NCBI GenBank assembly: GCA_031213475.1
Contig: JARUPZ010000008.1
Coordinates: 9,801,076 to 9,865,075 of the forward strand
DNA: 64,000 bases
Source of the DNA: Nereocystis luetkeana
Taxonomy: Eukaryota > Sar > Phaeophyceae > Laminariales > Laminariaceae
Reading direction: 5' to 3'
In this document: piece by piece, positions 50,501-62,100 of the stretch
How positions within the stretch are numbered: position 1 is the first letter of the stretch
Layout of the letters: every line of letters begins with the position of its first letter
Translations under genes and position numbers: made by a program
Notes under the pieces: generated by a model
The model's database searches: none
The model's input: only the letters and a program-made list of their open reading frames with translations
Told to the model about the DNA's origin: nothing

Positions 50501-53500
50501 CTCGTCAACTATTGCGCGTATGACTTCAGACTTGCTTGTAAACTTTTTGTGTTCCAGGTGTCCTACAGTCTATCCTGGGTAAGCTACAAATTCGACACGA
50601 ATAATTATATCTGTTCGGGTCAAGGGCACAGTGGTGGCGGCAGGCGGTTCTATTATTGTTGAAACGGGACCGGAGGGTTACGTTGACGTACGGCACGTAG
50701 CCCAAGCGTGGAGGTGTAGTGAGCTCAATATTTGTGTATCCCACTATGTCGGAGGATATAAACCTCAGACAAATAATAACATCGAGGTGACCTTAACTTG
50801 TGCGTGCGTCTGTGAATCTTCCAACAAACTATGCTCGCCCAAACGCTCCGCCAACGTCTTCTCGCCCCCTGCTTTCTCGTCACCAGGTGCACGGCACATC
50901 CGCCGGTGGCGACGCCGACGAGCTGCGCTTGTTGAGCACTAGTGAAACTTACATCAACTTGCGTGGCTACGGTGGGAACCTCGATTTCGTAAGCACCAAG
51001 GTCAGTCCTTGTTGTTTGAGCGATCGATTGTATAGCTACTGAGTCAATTGAGTTCCTTAAGTGAGGAACTACCAGTTAGGATGAAATATGTTACTCGTGT
51101 GTTGTTTTAGGAGTAGCGCATACAAGTGCCGGTCGGGTGACACGAACGAACTTCTGCCAAGTATTGTATCGGGTGAGATATTGAGCTCCTACTGTGAGGG
51201 GCTCAAGAACTTCTGGTGCACCCCTACTGTGGGATGGCTCTACGGTAAATGTATGTACATAGTAGAACGAGAAAAACGTTGTGACATCGTCGCTATCCCC
51301 CCAACGCCTGCTCGTCGATGTGTTTTTTTTTTGCACAGCAGCGGTATGAGCGCCGGTATGTTTTTATCCCGAATGAAGCCTGTACATGGGCAACGTTCGG
51401 TGTTTCGAGGCAATATGTGATAGGTATGCGCTGCACCGTTTGTACGGCGTGCGCAGACAACTGTGTTCATGGCGTCCCCTGGCCAGAGCAGAGCCAAAGG
51501 CATCAACCTGATAGCAGTAGTCGTCGGCCCCCAGGTCCATACTGCTTTGTACCTAACATAACACACAGCCTGGCACATACGATAAGGATAGGCTCATAAC
51601 CCAATAACATTACCCGTTGACGGGGGAGGCGCCCTGTTCGAGGTTTTGGTAGCGCCCGATTGCAGGGCCATGCCGCCATCATGGTACTACCACATGGCCG
51701 CGCAGTGGCGCTGTAACGACGACGGCCTTTGTTGTGGTGTTGACATGACAGCCTCCATATAAATGTTTCATTCGAGTTGATGAACGGCAATGGCCATTCA
51801 AAACACTAAAGAGCAATGTCTTCCTGGGGTGGCGGCTTACGTTTGGACGTCTCCTCCCAGATGAGGACCTCGTGATCTCACCCAAACCAGGAATCCCAAG
51901 AAGCGTGTTCGTGATACTCAACCAACGCTTCTATGCGCTACGAGCTTCGAACCTGGAAGGAAAAATTTGCTGGTGGACCAGTGCAATACTCATGGGTATA
52001 CTATTAATAATAGTTGCCCACGAGACGACCTCAACGGGTCAGGCAATGTTGCCTTACAAGGGAAAAGTGTGCATCCCCTACCGTGGGATGAGTCCGACCG
52101 TTTCGAACCATCAACACGCTCTGTGGTTGGGCCATGAGAAGCCCCATGTTGTCGTTTTGGGATGTCACTGCCGCGATAGTATGACGCAGCCATGGGTTGG
52201 CAATGTCATGATCACATAAGGTATTGCGCAACAACAGCCGGTGGTATCGTGGTTAACCTCGGATACTACTGCACGCTCCTGATGACGCGTGCGACACATC
52301 AAGTGGGTTGAATACCTACTTTGAGTAAGCGTAGCTGAGCGACCAGAGTGCAACGACATGTAGTTATTTATGAAACGCCACAGAGCTACTGTTTCAGTTT
52401 CTGACTGCATTGTCATTTACGTTACTGCCTAGTTTTGTGATCCTTGGCTCACTCTGTTTTTTGCGGCTCATTTGTTGTATAGTTCATGCCCCCCACTAGC
52501 TCTCCCTGTGCACGCCTTCCTTGTCATGTATACGCCAGGTTTTCGGTTCCTGGGTTACTGCTGTGGTGCCTCAAAAAGTTGAACAATTATGCTGCACTGT
52601 TGGTTTTTACACCTTGCCTCACGAGATGTACTCAAGTAGTAGCTTCTCGTGTTGTCGTTACACCTCCGCCCCCGGTCTTCAGGTGTTCGCCTGGGATACT
52701 GAGATCAACGCCGTCGACAAAAACGTAGGAGATGGGCGGTCGTTCATCAGCGTCATCTCGGAAACCATCACCGACGAAACTCAGGCGTGCGACGGGAGAG
52801 CCAAGAGCAACATGGGGGAGGCGCGCATGGACATCGAGGACAGCGAGATGGGGTACCTTGGATTCCAGGACAGCGAGAGCTACGGGCTCACTTGGAAGGT
52901 AAGGGGGGCTATCACATTTGTTTTGGATGGTGGCTTGCATTAATACAACACTGCCCATATTCGTTTTCATTTTCGAAGTTTTCGGGCAGGTAGTGTGTCT
53001 CAGTTAACTTTGTGGCGAATGCACGTTTCCGGTATCAAGGCGGCATACACCTAGAGGGGCGGATTTGCCTACTTACATTACCATGCACGGGACTCCCCTC
53101 TCCGTTCAATATACTCCGATAGAGATGGGCTAAAAACAGTATTTATCTTGTAGGCACCATTTGGAACGTCTAACTATCCAGCAAACCACAGACCGGATGC
53201 AAATCCAAGCGACAGACGATCTAAGAACAGGTTAGGACGTTGGAAATGGCGCAACGCCCGCAGAAGGTAGTCCTGTTTGACGATTCAAAACGAGACCAAA
53301 CTGTAGTGCTCTTGTTTCCTGCCATACCTGGTTTACCCCGAATCCTTTGTGCATGTCTAGTTTGTTTTCCTAGTCGTCTTCACTGACACGGCTTGTAGTA
53401 TGCGACTAGTACACTCTATACTGCCAGTGTTGTGTGGAATATTTGGGATTAGCTCTCAGACAACCGGTTGCTTTGTTCCCAACGAACCCAACCAACGATC

Positions 53501-56500
53501 AGAATAGAGAATAAGCTGGTGTTGTGAGGTACGGCATTTATTTGCTGGGTTTCATTGCTATGACGGGGGTCCATAGTAAATACCAGTAGGACCAAATATT
53601 GTTAGTAAAAAATGGTCAAATATGTAGGTTTTTTAGTGTACCATGTATGTGTCCTATTAACTACGGTCCCCCGTAATAGAGCACGACATTATTATCGTGG
53701 TTGCTGAATTCCTTTCGTTTACGTTTTGGTGGTGTCTTCAACATCCGGCTCTTGTTGTGTTTGCTATGACGGTCAAATCGATTCGGGACACAGTTGGAGG
53801 GGCTCCGGTGCTGGTGGGGTCAGGCCCGAGTGTTACCAAGGAGTAGACGGGAGCAGGCTGCTGAGTGCGTTCGTTCTTCTGTGGTTAAGTTAATATATAC
53901 CTCGACTGACTGACCCTAATAGTGGGATGCGTTCTGTTACACTCGCTTGAACGTATTGCGTTACTCCCCGAAACGGTGCTACCAGAAATAGAACCAGGTA
54001 CTACTACTACTGCACTGTGCCCCAGAATGCGTCGACTATCGTTTTCTCGCGTTTGTTTCCACCCCCGTCTTGGCAATTACTCCTGGGCGATACTGAATCA
54101 CACTTGTGACCCCAGGTGCGAGGGTTCTGCAAGGACCTGAGTAATCCCGAGCTGTTCGACAATGTCAACGTCTACGGTAACATCTACGACTCGGACATCC
54201 ACCACAACCACTTCGGGGTCTACACGTACGGCCACCAGCAGGGAGACTGGAGGAGGAACAAGATGCACGACAACTCCGGCTACGGCTTTGACCCCCACGA
54301 CGACAGCGACTTCTTGACCATCCACGATAACGAGGTCTACAACAACGTATACCACGGCATCATCGCCTCCAAGCGATGCAACGGAGCATCGATCCAGGTA
54401 TGAACATTGAAGGAAGGCAGATCCTGGGATACCGTGTATGGTATATGGCATGTCGTATTGCTTGCGTATTCTCGCTGTTTTCGAGATGCGGTGAAGAGGC
54501 GTTCTACGAAAGAGATTCACCATAAACTTCAAGAGGCTCCTACTGTATGCCCCCCCAAGGTACAGCGCGCGATTGATTGGCGACAAACATATTTATACGG
54601 TTGATACTACACGGCCCTCGTACGTGTAGGCACGCTATATGCCCGAAAATATGGACCACAAGGTAAGGACGCCGTGGGGGCTCAGAACGGGTTCTTCCCC
54701 GACTGTGTGTACCCCCATCGTAGAACGCGTCTGCAGAGGTCCTCGCCAATCCGCAGGTGCAAGATGACTCTTTCCAGAAGTTCTGTCGAGTTTACAGGAA
54801 TCAAAGCAACTTAGCTCAAGTATTTGAAGTCGACACTGTGGTGTACACTTACTTACGGTGGCATTGCAGCGTCCGGGTAAGGGTGTACCACGCGCTGGTG
54901 TGCTCGTCAAAAAAAGCTCGTGTGTGTTTCCCGCGCTTACGTGTTTTTTCCGCTTGAATTGAACGAATCCAATATTCCCCGATGTTTATTTGTTGCCATG
55001 TTTGCCGATCGATGGTCAGGGTAATGAGGTGTACGGCGGTGGAGAGGACTCCGCGGGCATTTTCCTGCACAGGTCCGGTGACGACGCCATCGTCAAAGGT
55101 GGGGGGACGGAGTTGAAGGACGATATCTCGCGCACCGCAACATGTGATGCACTGCAGGAAGTTCTGTAGACCCGTCCTACGATAGATGTAGCACATTTTC
55201 GTTTCTGGATGCCGGGTTTTCTTAACCCATACTCGCCGGAATGCCATTCTTGTTTCGAAAATTGGAGTTTTTGTATACTTGGGCCATGGGATTATTTATC
55301 GGGGTGCAATTTGATTTTTGCTGAAGTATGTTTCGGGTGAGGTATGCAGCTCCTTAATTGAGGAGCCTCAGCAAAATTAGAGTGAACCTCTATCGTAGAA
55401 GGCTTCTGTAGTCTATTCGGATACTTGCTCCCTGGGAAGGGGTTCGACAAAACTGGTTTAAATCGTGTTTTGTGCAATATTTTTGGGTTCTAGTCACATC
55501 CGACCATAACACCTAGTCGCGGGGAAGGGTGCGTTCTTCGGGTCGGCTAAGTCGGTCAGTGGTACTTTTGATCCATTTCTTCACGTATTCACTCCCTGCT
55601 CTTGAAGTGAAAGGGCGGTGCCGGTTGAAATTGTATTTTCTGATATTTCATCACAGCATGAGCGATGCACTTTGCCGACCTCGTTGAAGATGCCCCAGCT
55701 TGTGTATGTGAGCACCGGGCTGAAACACTTCCTAGTAGGCAACAAACGTGCTTGCTAATTCGGGTGTGCGCTGCACTGATTTCCGACTCCGGACCGAACT
55801 CTTGTTGCCATGGCCGCCCTTTACAAACCGATTGACCACATACCATTTTTGTTATCGCGCTCCCCCATCACGGTTTTCAAGGTAACTACGTCCACGACAA
55901 TGGAGACGCCGGAATAGCTCTGATGGAGAGCTTCAACGCCGAAGTGTCCGGCAACCTTTTTGCGGACAACAAGTACGGCATCCGACTGTCTGTGGGGTGC
56001 GGAGACAATGTCTTCTCCGACAACGTCGTGACCAATTCCACCAGGTTAGTGAGTCTGTCCACATACTTCGATTATGGATATTGGTACTCCTCCGACAAAA
56101 TGTCGTGACCAACTTCACCAGGTTAGCCAGTCTGTCCAGATAATTCGATTTCAGATATTGCAGGTACTCGGGGTACTCTGCGCCATGAAGGCCTCCTCGC
56201 TGCAGTGGATGCAGTTTCGTTTTCCCTCGCACCAGCATGTTTTCAAGTAGCAACACGTCCATGTTTGTTTACTTGAGAATGCGCCTCGTTCATATGTCAA
56301 ATGTGCGGCAACCCCAGCACCACCTCAGTCATACCTGGGCACAGCCTGAACCATACGTCTCAACGTCGACTTGCGATAACCTTCAACTCATGATCGTTTT
56401 TCGTTTTCCACAGATACAATGTTTTCATGTACGAAGGGTCCGATGACCCATGGGTGGCGGATTCCGGGCGATCGCAGGACAACCGTTTCACGCGGAATAC

Positions 56501-56714
56501 CCTCGTCGGCGGTCTTGAGACCATCAAGCTCGCGTCGGCAGACGGCACGAAGCTCAACGGCAACACCTTCCAGAACGCCGTCAAGATCCGGTTCGAGAAC
56601 TGTACGGGAACCGTCATGTCGAACAACGCCGGCCTGGACGCTGCCGAGCTGAGGATTACGGAAGGGGCGTGTTTCCACCGGGCTTCGGACGCTGCATTCG
56701 TCCCAGTCTGCTAG
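47176..56714 (+). CDS. Mannuronan C5-epimerase, paralogue 2 (7 coding exons, 501 aa)
   Basis: Joined exons 47176-47526, 50887-51000, 52683-52898, 54116-54397, 55020-55098, 55882-56044 and 56414-56714; 1,506 bp with TAG stop, all GT-AG. Same role as the gene 10 kb upstream: polymer-level epimerisation of alginate. YGFDPHD lies at residues 283-289. The open frame runs back to an ATG at 47092, but the 47176 ATG is chosen because it puts the hydrophobic segment (IVTMSLFLAS) near the N-terminus with a cleavage-like VEA-E and aligns with paralogue 1. Exons 2-7 have the same lengths and phases as paralogue 1, while introns are longer (3,360, 1,682, 1,217, 622, 783 and 369 bp). Several introns host MITE-like insertions. 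No frameshift or lost catalytic residue was seen, so it is probably functional. Confidence 0.92.
48040..48170 (-). repeat. Family C copy, inverted (intron 1 of epimerase 2)
   Basis: CCTGTGACCCCAAGATTTGT, ATCTCTCTAGGATATAGAAT and CGGGACAGACACTG are the reverse complement of the family core. Further left, GTACCCGGTACGTTGG/AATTTCACTTG mirrors CAAGTGAAGTGTCAGCGTAC of the copy at 14921. MITE A copy 3 sits immediately to the right. Confidence 0.55.
48177..48285. mobile_element. MITE family A copy 3 (intron 1 of epimerase 2)
   Basis: 109 bp, TATTACGGGGGACCATAG ... CTATGGCCCCCCGTAATA, the cleanest copy. Core GGACCAAATGTTGTTAGTGA is shared with the copies at 30156 and 53559. Confidence 0.9.
48612..49395. 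repeat. Direct repeats bracketing a family C copy, with local duplication (intron 1 of epimerase 2)
   Basis: TGTGTCTTTTGCGATATATG/GCACCAGG at about 48617 recurs at about 49257. Between them lie a GTT tract, TTCTCACATTAACTC, CAGTCCGTGGTCGCAG and an A/G-rich stretch. Just right, about 130 bp (CAGGCAAATGAATAT, GTGTGGTTCATTATATTCAT, GTACTCTTATCTCGCAGCAG) is present twice (49150-49250 and 49286-49382). Confidence 0.6.
50887..51000 (+). CDS. Epimerase paralogue 2, exon 2
   Basis: 38 codons, phase 0, acceptor ...caccag, donor gtcagt. It encodes VHGTSAGGDADELRLLSTSE and then YINLRGYGG. It follows the largest intron of the pair (3,360 bp). Confidence 0.9.
52683..52898 (+). CDS. Epimerase paralogue 2, exon 3
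   Basis: 72 codons, phase 0, acceptor ...cttcag, donor gtaagg. It encodes VFAWDTEINAVDKN and CDGRAKSNMGEARMDIEDSE, ending YGLTWK as in paralogue 1. Confidence 0.9.
53559..53678. mobile_element. MITE family A copy 4 (intron 3 of epimerase 2)
   Basis: 120 bp, TATGACGGGGGTCCATAG ... CTACGGTCCCCCGTAATA, with a small insertion (ACCAG) in the left arm. Core GGACCAAATATTGTTAGTAA matches the other copies. Confidence 0.88.
54116..54397 (+). CDS. Epimerase paralogue 2, exon 4 (catalytic exon)
   Basis: 94 codons, phase 0, acceptor ...ccccag, donor gtatga. It carries the invariant NIYDSDIHHNHFGVYTYG and YGFDPHDDSD motifs. Differences from paralogue 1 are few and cluster around the motif (SG for TV just before Tyr; VY for GN in the following turn), which could affect substrate pattern. 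Confidence 0.93.
55020..55098 (+). CDS. Epimerase paralogue 2, exon 5
   Basis: 79 bp, acceptor ...ggtcag, donor gtgggg. It encodes GNEVYGGGEDSAGIFLHRSG and DDAIVK plus one base of a Gly codon. Same length and phase as in paralogue 1. Confidence 0.88.
55175..55400. mobile_element. MITE family F copy 1 (intron 5 of epimerase 2)
   Basis: Inverted ends TCCTACGATAGATGTA ... ACCTCTATCGTAGAA. The interior holds GGATGCCGGG, TGTTTCGAAAATTGG, CTTGGGCCATGGGATTATTT and GTTTCGGGTGAGG in the order found at 59652. Confidence 0.85.
55882..56044 (+). CDS. Epimerase paralogue 2, exon 6
   Basis: 163 bp, acceptor ...ttcaag, donor gttagt. It encodes NYVHDNGDAGIALMESFNA, then NLFADNKYGIRLSVGC and DNVFSDNVV. A diverged copy of its last 30 bp together with the donor follows about 75 bp downstream (see 56090-56160). 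Confidence 0.88.
56015..56160 (+). repeat. Partial tandem duplication of exon-6 end and splice donor
   Basis: The segment from ctccgacaacgtcgtgacc through donor ccag/gttag into the intron (56015-56083) recurs in diverged form at 56090-56160 (ctccgac...gtcgtgaccaacttcaccag/gttagcc). The second copy therefore offers a decoy donor at 56122. Using it would add 77 bp, shift frame and meet an in-frame stop near 56106. Confidence 0.75.
56414..56714 (+). CDS. Epimerase paralogue 2, exon 7 (C-terminal, stop)
   Basis: 301 bp, acceptor ...tccacag; the first base completes an Arg codon. It encodes YNVFMYEGSDDPWVADSGR, IKLASADGTKLNGNTFQN, FENCTGTVMSNN and a C-terminal ...FVPVC before TAG at 56712-56714. 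Confidence 0.9.
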
Positions 56715-57266
56715 CGCAACCTGCAATCGCCGCAGCAACGGCGAGATCCGTTCTCTGCTTCCCTAGATCTACGCTGCTTGCGGTGGCGGCAATCTGCGGA
56801 ACAAATATTATGCCGGTGTGTTTTCGTTGTGGGTTGGGCAATTTTGCAGGGGAAGCTCGGCTGTTGTTATCGAAGTGTCTTACACACGAGTTTTGCGTGT
56901 GTTTCAGTTCGGCGGTAATATTGCGGGACGGGCGGAAACTGGAGTAGTAGCTATGTCGTCTACCCTCTCACACAGAAAACCCATTCCGATCTTTCGTTGC
57001 ACGGGTCGACTTCCTTTCGAATGCTGTGCGGCTGGATTTTCGTTTCAAAACAGACACTTTATCGGGGAGAAATACGCTTTGAAAGTCAGATAGAGAGAGT
57101 TAGCTACATACATGAAGGCGCGTGTAGTTATTATACCGTTGTTTCTTCGGTCAATTTATGTTTTTCGTGTCTAACGTTTGTACAGTACGTCGGGGAGAGC
57201 ATGTCGTGCGAGGGGAGAGAACCTACTCAATGGCGGCGTCGTGATCTCGAGGCATCATATGACCCG

Positions 57267-57507
57267 TTCTACGAAAGAGGTAGCTCATTTTTTTCCGCTA
57301 TTTTGTTTCTGAAAGGCGGGGTTCCTTGACCCCTGTCAATCTTGATTTCGACAAAAAAAACAAAAACGTTTTGCAGACTTAGGGGTTATGGGATTATTCG
57401 CCTCGATGCATTTTGATTTTTGCTCAAGTCAGCTTTCGGGTGAGGCGTGGAGCTCCTTAAGTGAAGAGCCTCAGAAAAATCAGGGTGAACCTCCATTCAT
57501 TGTAGAA
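57267..57507. mobile_element. MITE family F copy 2
   Basis: Ends TTCTACGAAAGAGGTAGC ... ACCTCCATTCATTGTAGAA; interior landmarks GGGTTATGGGATTATT, GATTTTTGCTCAAGT and TTTCGGGTGAGG. The most diverged of the three copies. Confidence 0.8.
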
Positions 57508-57509
57508 CG

Positions 57510-58780
57510 CCTCATATCTTCAAGCCTATTATTGGGGTATGCGCGCACAGCAGGTAGGCAAGTATGTTTCGTGCTCCGTGCTCGCCGTTGATGGAAGCGA
57601 AGGAAGGTATTGCTCGTCTTTGTAGGTTTCGAATACGCTTCGTAATGTCGAATGTAGAGTTGGTGCTCGTCTTCGCGATCAATTCACCGTTAGTTATTTT
57701 GTGTGTGCTTGCGGCAAGCCTGTCGGGCGTGATGCAAGCGGCGCAGTGACGTATTGTGCTTACTCTCGGTGAGCCTGGAAGCACCCAAGTCGGTATATAG
57801 CATACAAGAGACAAGGTGTTTTTGTTCGAATGTGGTAAGTAGAATGGAAGTTGATTTTTGCGATCTACGACGTATTCACCGTTTGTTTCGGGTTGTGCTC
57901 GCGGCAAACGCCCGTGGGGAGTATTGTGAGCAGTGGCAGTGCAGTAGAGACGTTTTGTTTTGTTTGTTATGGCGGGAAAAATAACACGCTAAGACCCCGC
58001 CTTGGAGTGCGCATATCGTTACATCGTATCAGGTACTTGATGACGGGTGAGGTTCACTTTCGAATACGCGATATCGATGCAATGTTTCAAACATTTGCAA
58101 CATATTCACCGTTGTTTTGATGCTCCCACCAAACGCCCAGAATTTCGTTTAAGTGCGAGGGATACCTTGAACACTCCAACTCGGTACCTATTATTGCTGC
58201 TTAGCGTTTGTTCGAAAAAGTTTGTCTGGTATTGAACACGTTGAAGCTAATCTTTGTAATGGGCTCACAGAATCCGTCTGGTGTTGGCGGCGAAGCCATG
58301 GGGCGAGATGAAAACAGCGCTCTTCATGTAAAGTATTTTTATTGTTTTTCTGGTGGGGAACCAGGACGTCCTACTCAGTACCTACCGTAGTTGTTTAGTT
58401 TTCTTTTGTTCGAATGTGCTATGTACGTGTGTCGGATGCAATGTTGCCGATCTTTGCGATCTATCCGCCGTTTATTTTGTGTCTGCAGAAAAAGCCAATT
58501 GGGCGTCATGTGAGTCTAGTTCAGTAGAGAATTTTGTGTGTTTTTGAGGGGAACATGGGAGAGTTCAACACAGCAGTGCCCACTGCTGCTTCTGTTAAGT
58601 TCGACTATTATAACAGATCGAGTGTAGTGTTGCTTATCTTTGGGATTTACGCAGCGTTTTTATTGTGTGTCGACGAGGCCATCGAGCATAATGTAGGAAG
58701 TGGACTTTATAGCGTATTTTTGAATTGTTTTTTTTTTTTCCGGGAATCCCGGCAGGCTCGACCTCAATACCCTTTGGGGC
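57510..58780. other. No gene recognised
   Basis: Contains degenerate repeats of phrases such as TTCGAATACGC, GATCTACGACGTATTCACCG and TTTTGTTCGAATGT(G/T), suggesting old local duplications 3' of epimerase 2. Reading frames are short. Confidence 0.35.
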
Positions 58781-58785
58781 GATCT

Positions 58786-58885
58786 TAACGAGGAAGTTTT
58801 TTTCAATCCTTTCCAGTTTTTTCCCGAAATTTTGGTATTTACCAGAACAATTTTCGGGAAAAACCGAAAACCTCCAACGCCGAAA
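58786..58885. mobile_element. Family E fragment
   Basis: TCTTAACGAGGAAG, CCCGAAATTTTGGTATTTA and TTTTCGGGAAAAACCGAAAA match the arms of the elements at 4371-4628, in inverted orientation relative to their right end. Boundaries uncertain. Confidence 0.6.
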
Positions 58886-59651
58886 AATGGTGTCTTGAAG
58901 TTTCTATGGGTTTTCAGGAAAATTAGGTAGAAGGCTTCAATTTAGAGGATCGGGCAGCCCCCCCGTTCGAGCTGTGCCACCGCGCGCGAGCGCACAAGGC
59001 TGACAAAGGCCGTTGCAAGGGTCATTCGTAGGTCATGGCCGGACGCGGAAGGCACGATAGCGTTCTGGGCCTTCGTGGCCGATTTCACAAGGTCACACCA
59101 CCGAGGTGGCGGACAGACTTAACGCGGTGAGAGCAATAATAGCTGAGACGTTGCCGCGTTGGGCGTTGTTGCGTGATGAGTTGGTGACGGATTTCATTTG
59201 CGAAGGCACCGACATCTGCCTCCGAGTCAGGCCGATGATATAGTTTCCGCGAGCGCAGCTGATGATGTAGTGACGATTATGTGCCGGACGAGCGATGACT
59301 TTGCGAGCCAACCCAGGGACGTACTCGACAAGATTCAACCCTCGCTGAATTTTGAGTAATAATATTGTCGAAAATTTAGGAAAAAACGAAGTACAGTACG
59401 TGTCATAAACATCGAGCCATACTGTAGTCTGTAGAATTGTCTTCATCCGAGTAATAGTTGTCCTCAGGCCTTAGCTTATTCCGGGAACGGGGTACACTCT
59501 GTGTACATCGAGTGATGACTTCCATGTCGCTTATTATTGTATCCACAATTCTTTGGTTATCCGAATATGGTCATGCCTGTGGAGGGGATGAGGGTCGTGG
59601 GCTTCGCGATGTGGCGGTAGCAATCAGCTGCTAAACCGTTATGGTTACCCG

Positions 59652-59884
59652 TTCTACGATAGAGGTAGCACAGTTTCGCAAACATGTTTCTGGATGCCGG
59701 GTCTTCTTAACCCGAACTCGCCGGAATGCCTTGTTTCGAAAATTGGCGTTTTTGTATACTTGGGCCATAGGATTATTTATCGGGATGCTATTTGATTTTT
59801 GCTGAAGTATGTTTCGGGTGAGGTATGGAGCTCCTTGAGTGAGGAGCCTCAGAAAATTTAGAGTGAACTTCTATTATCGTAGAA
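59652..59884. mobile_element. MITE family F copy 3
   Basis: Ends TTCTACGATAGAGGTAGC ... ACTTCTATTATCGTAGAA, with the same interior order as the copy at 55175, to which it is closest. Confidence 0.85.
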
Positions 59885-59899
59885 GGCCTCTGGTGTCAA

Positions 59900-61061
59900 A
59901 TATGGTAGTAGTATAGCCAGGTAAAATTCATTTGAATAGGACCTAGCGGTAGGTGGGGCTAGGTGGTACTGTAGTACACTGGGTCATATGGGTTCGTGTG
60001 CTTTAACCCGACTGCATTTCTTGGATTGAACAACATTTCTTGGTTGGCGGGAGCGAACGTGCCTCTCTGTTACATCAGCCACGCGCCAGGGTAAGGATTT
60101 CAACAGCCTAATAGCATGCACGATGGTGCATCACATGTATATCAACGCGTTACACTGCAATGACTGGTGCAGGCAGCTAAAATAGTGAGCATAGCAATTA
60201 CCAAGTTGTCTGTGTCCCCCGACATCAGGCTGTCTATTCGCAAACCAAACGCAGCGGAGACCCTGCCTGCTTGCGCAGAGAACATGTTAGTGGCCGTTGG
60301 TTGCCTTTACCTGTCTGTGTATTTTGCCTTACACCATGCAATCCCCACTGTGACATGTTGTCATCGTGCTTACACGCGACCACTTTTGCGGCAGACAAAC
60401 CATGGAAAGGGTCAATATCACATCGGCCGAAACAAAATAATATCAATTTTTCGTACAGCGTGCTGATCGCATGGTGAATACATCCTTCCCCCAAAAAACA
60501 ATAACAAGGTTTAAGGACTTTATGGAAGTATTTGGCATGACGACGAAAGCCGTTTTGTTTGAGCCACGATAGTTTTCATTTCACAATGTCGTCGACATGT
60601 TGGCGGGCTGCCAAGGATCTGGCCATGTCGGGTTATCCAGCCTCATCGCCGAGTTTTTGTAACGCTTCTATTAATAGATCTCCGAGACTCTCCATTTTCC
60701 CAATGTTGTCCGGGAGTTTCGAAATATTTATAACATATATTCATTCATCGTTCGTCATGTTCGGGTGGGCACAACAATCAATGCACCAGGTCCTATTGAC
60801 ACATACTGCAGCAAGAATACGCCGCAATCGGTGTTTGCTGAGACCCGTTGAATTATAGATATCGGCCCCCGAGACTGATGTTGCGGAAACACGAACGTTT
60901 AACCTCGGACTATCGTAGGTACATGGGACGAGTCAAGTTCTAAAGACTAAGGCATGCCCAGGTCTAGGTATAAAAAAACATAAATATAGCACGCTGTATA
61001 CCAGCGGTAGGGTATGCTTCGTGGGGTATCTCTTCAGTTGAAGAGCCTCGTCAGTCCCAGT

Positions 61062-61106
<45 letters not shown>

Positions 61107-62095
61107 GTATATATTTGGCCAACACTAAGTACTTGCTACATCTATCGGAGCACACGACTAGTATGGGTGCGTAGGGTTTCCCGTGATGTAGCCTCGCTCT
61201 CGAAGAAGCATGTGAGGTAGGGGGGCGCACCGGGAAACTTCGTAGGCTCCTCATTGATTGGCGGAGCTTGATGTATCGCCCACAACCTGGCCTGAAGAAA
61301 ACGTGCACCCGATGACCGTTCCCATGGCCAAGCTCTGTAACTACGAGTACCAGGAACCCCGCTGCATCATCGCCACTAGTCCCTTAGTGCGGAGATCCCA
61401 TCGATCAAGCATATATATCTTGGCTGTAACGTGCCACCCGTATCTATGGTAGAACGAGCCTCCCGTCAACAGAGAGACGAACTGTGTCGGACCGTCTCCG
61501 ACTTTTCCTCGGACTAGTGTCTAGCGTATATCCAAAACCAGCCTGATTAAGGACGCTCCTTCGGACAAACAAGTATCAGCATTCATCGTTTTTACACGCT
61601 TGAATAATATCGGAGAGGTAGACAATAGTTACTATTCCCGTCTCCTCGGAGAAAGAGGAGCGACTGGCAGAGGAGGAAACACGGACGGTGGGCTCCGAAA
61701 ACGCGATCGAGAGCCAAACCTAGCTGGAGTCCCTCAGGGCTTCAGGATGGTCTAAAACGGATTCATCTACAAGATCAGTGATGCAATCATCTCACCACAA
61801 AAGCCCTCAGTTCCACAAGAAGGGGGAAGGAAGGTTATTCCGATGCTGCTGGAGATATATGTTGATGATGAGCCGGTTCAAGATCGCGGGTATGAGATAT
61901 CAACACCCTTACTGGCTTGCGTGCACACTAGATTGGGACGGTGGGGCCTGAGCCATCAGCCAGGGTGGTGCTGCACTTCGTCCGTCGCCAGACGTCGACT
62001 TTGGAAGGCTAAACCCCTGTTCGTACCCTGGCGTTGCGCTGATAGCCCTAGAAGAACAGAAGTAGGAAAGGGCACCTCAACCCAGTAGATATTGA
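59900..62095. other. No certain gene; possible relics
   Basis: Apart from the AT repeat, only weak signals: a 35-codon minus-strand stretch with an LRR-like phrase (60636-60740), and a plus-strand MLLEIYVDDEPV (from 61843) that could be a worn reverse transcriptase YVDD box. Neither is called as a gene. Confidence 0.3.
61064..61103. repeat. AT dinucleotide microsatellite
   Basis: About 20 AT units. Confidence 0.95.
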
Positions 62096-62100
62096 CTCAA

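Noticed and set aside
54098-54586. 162-codon minus-strand frame over epimerase 2 exon 4 (and its counterpart at 34513-34794)
   Set aside because: Antisense shadow of the GC-rich catalytic exon; Val-rich with no domain.
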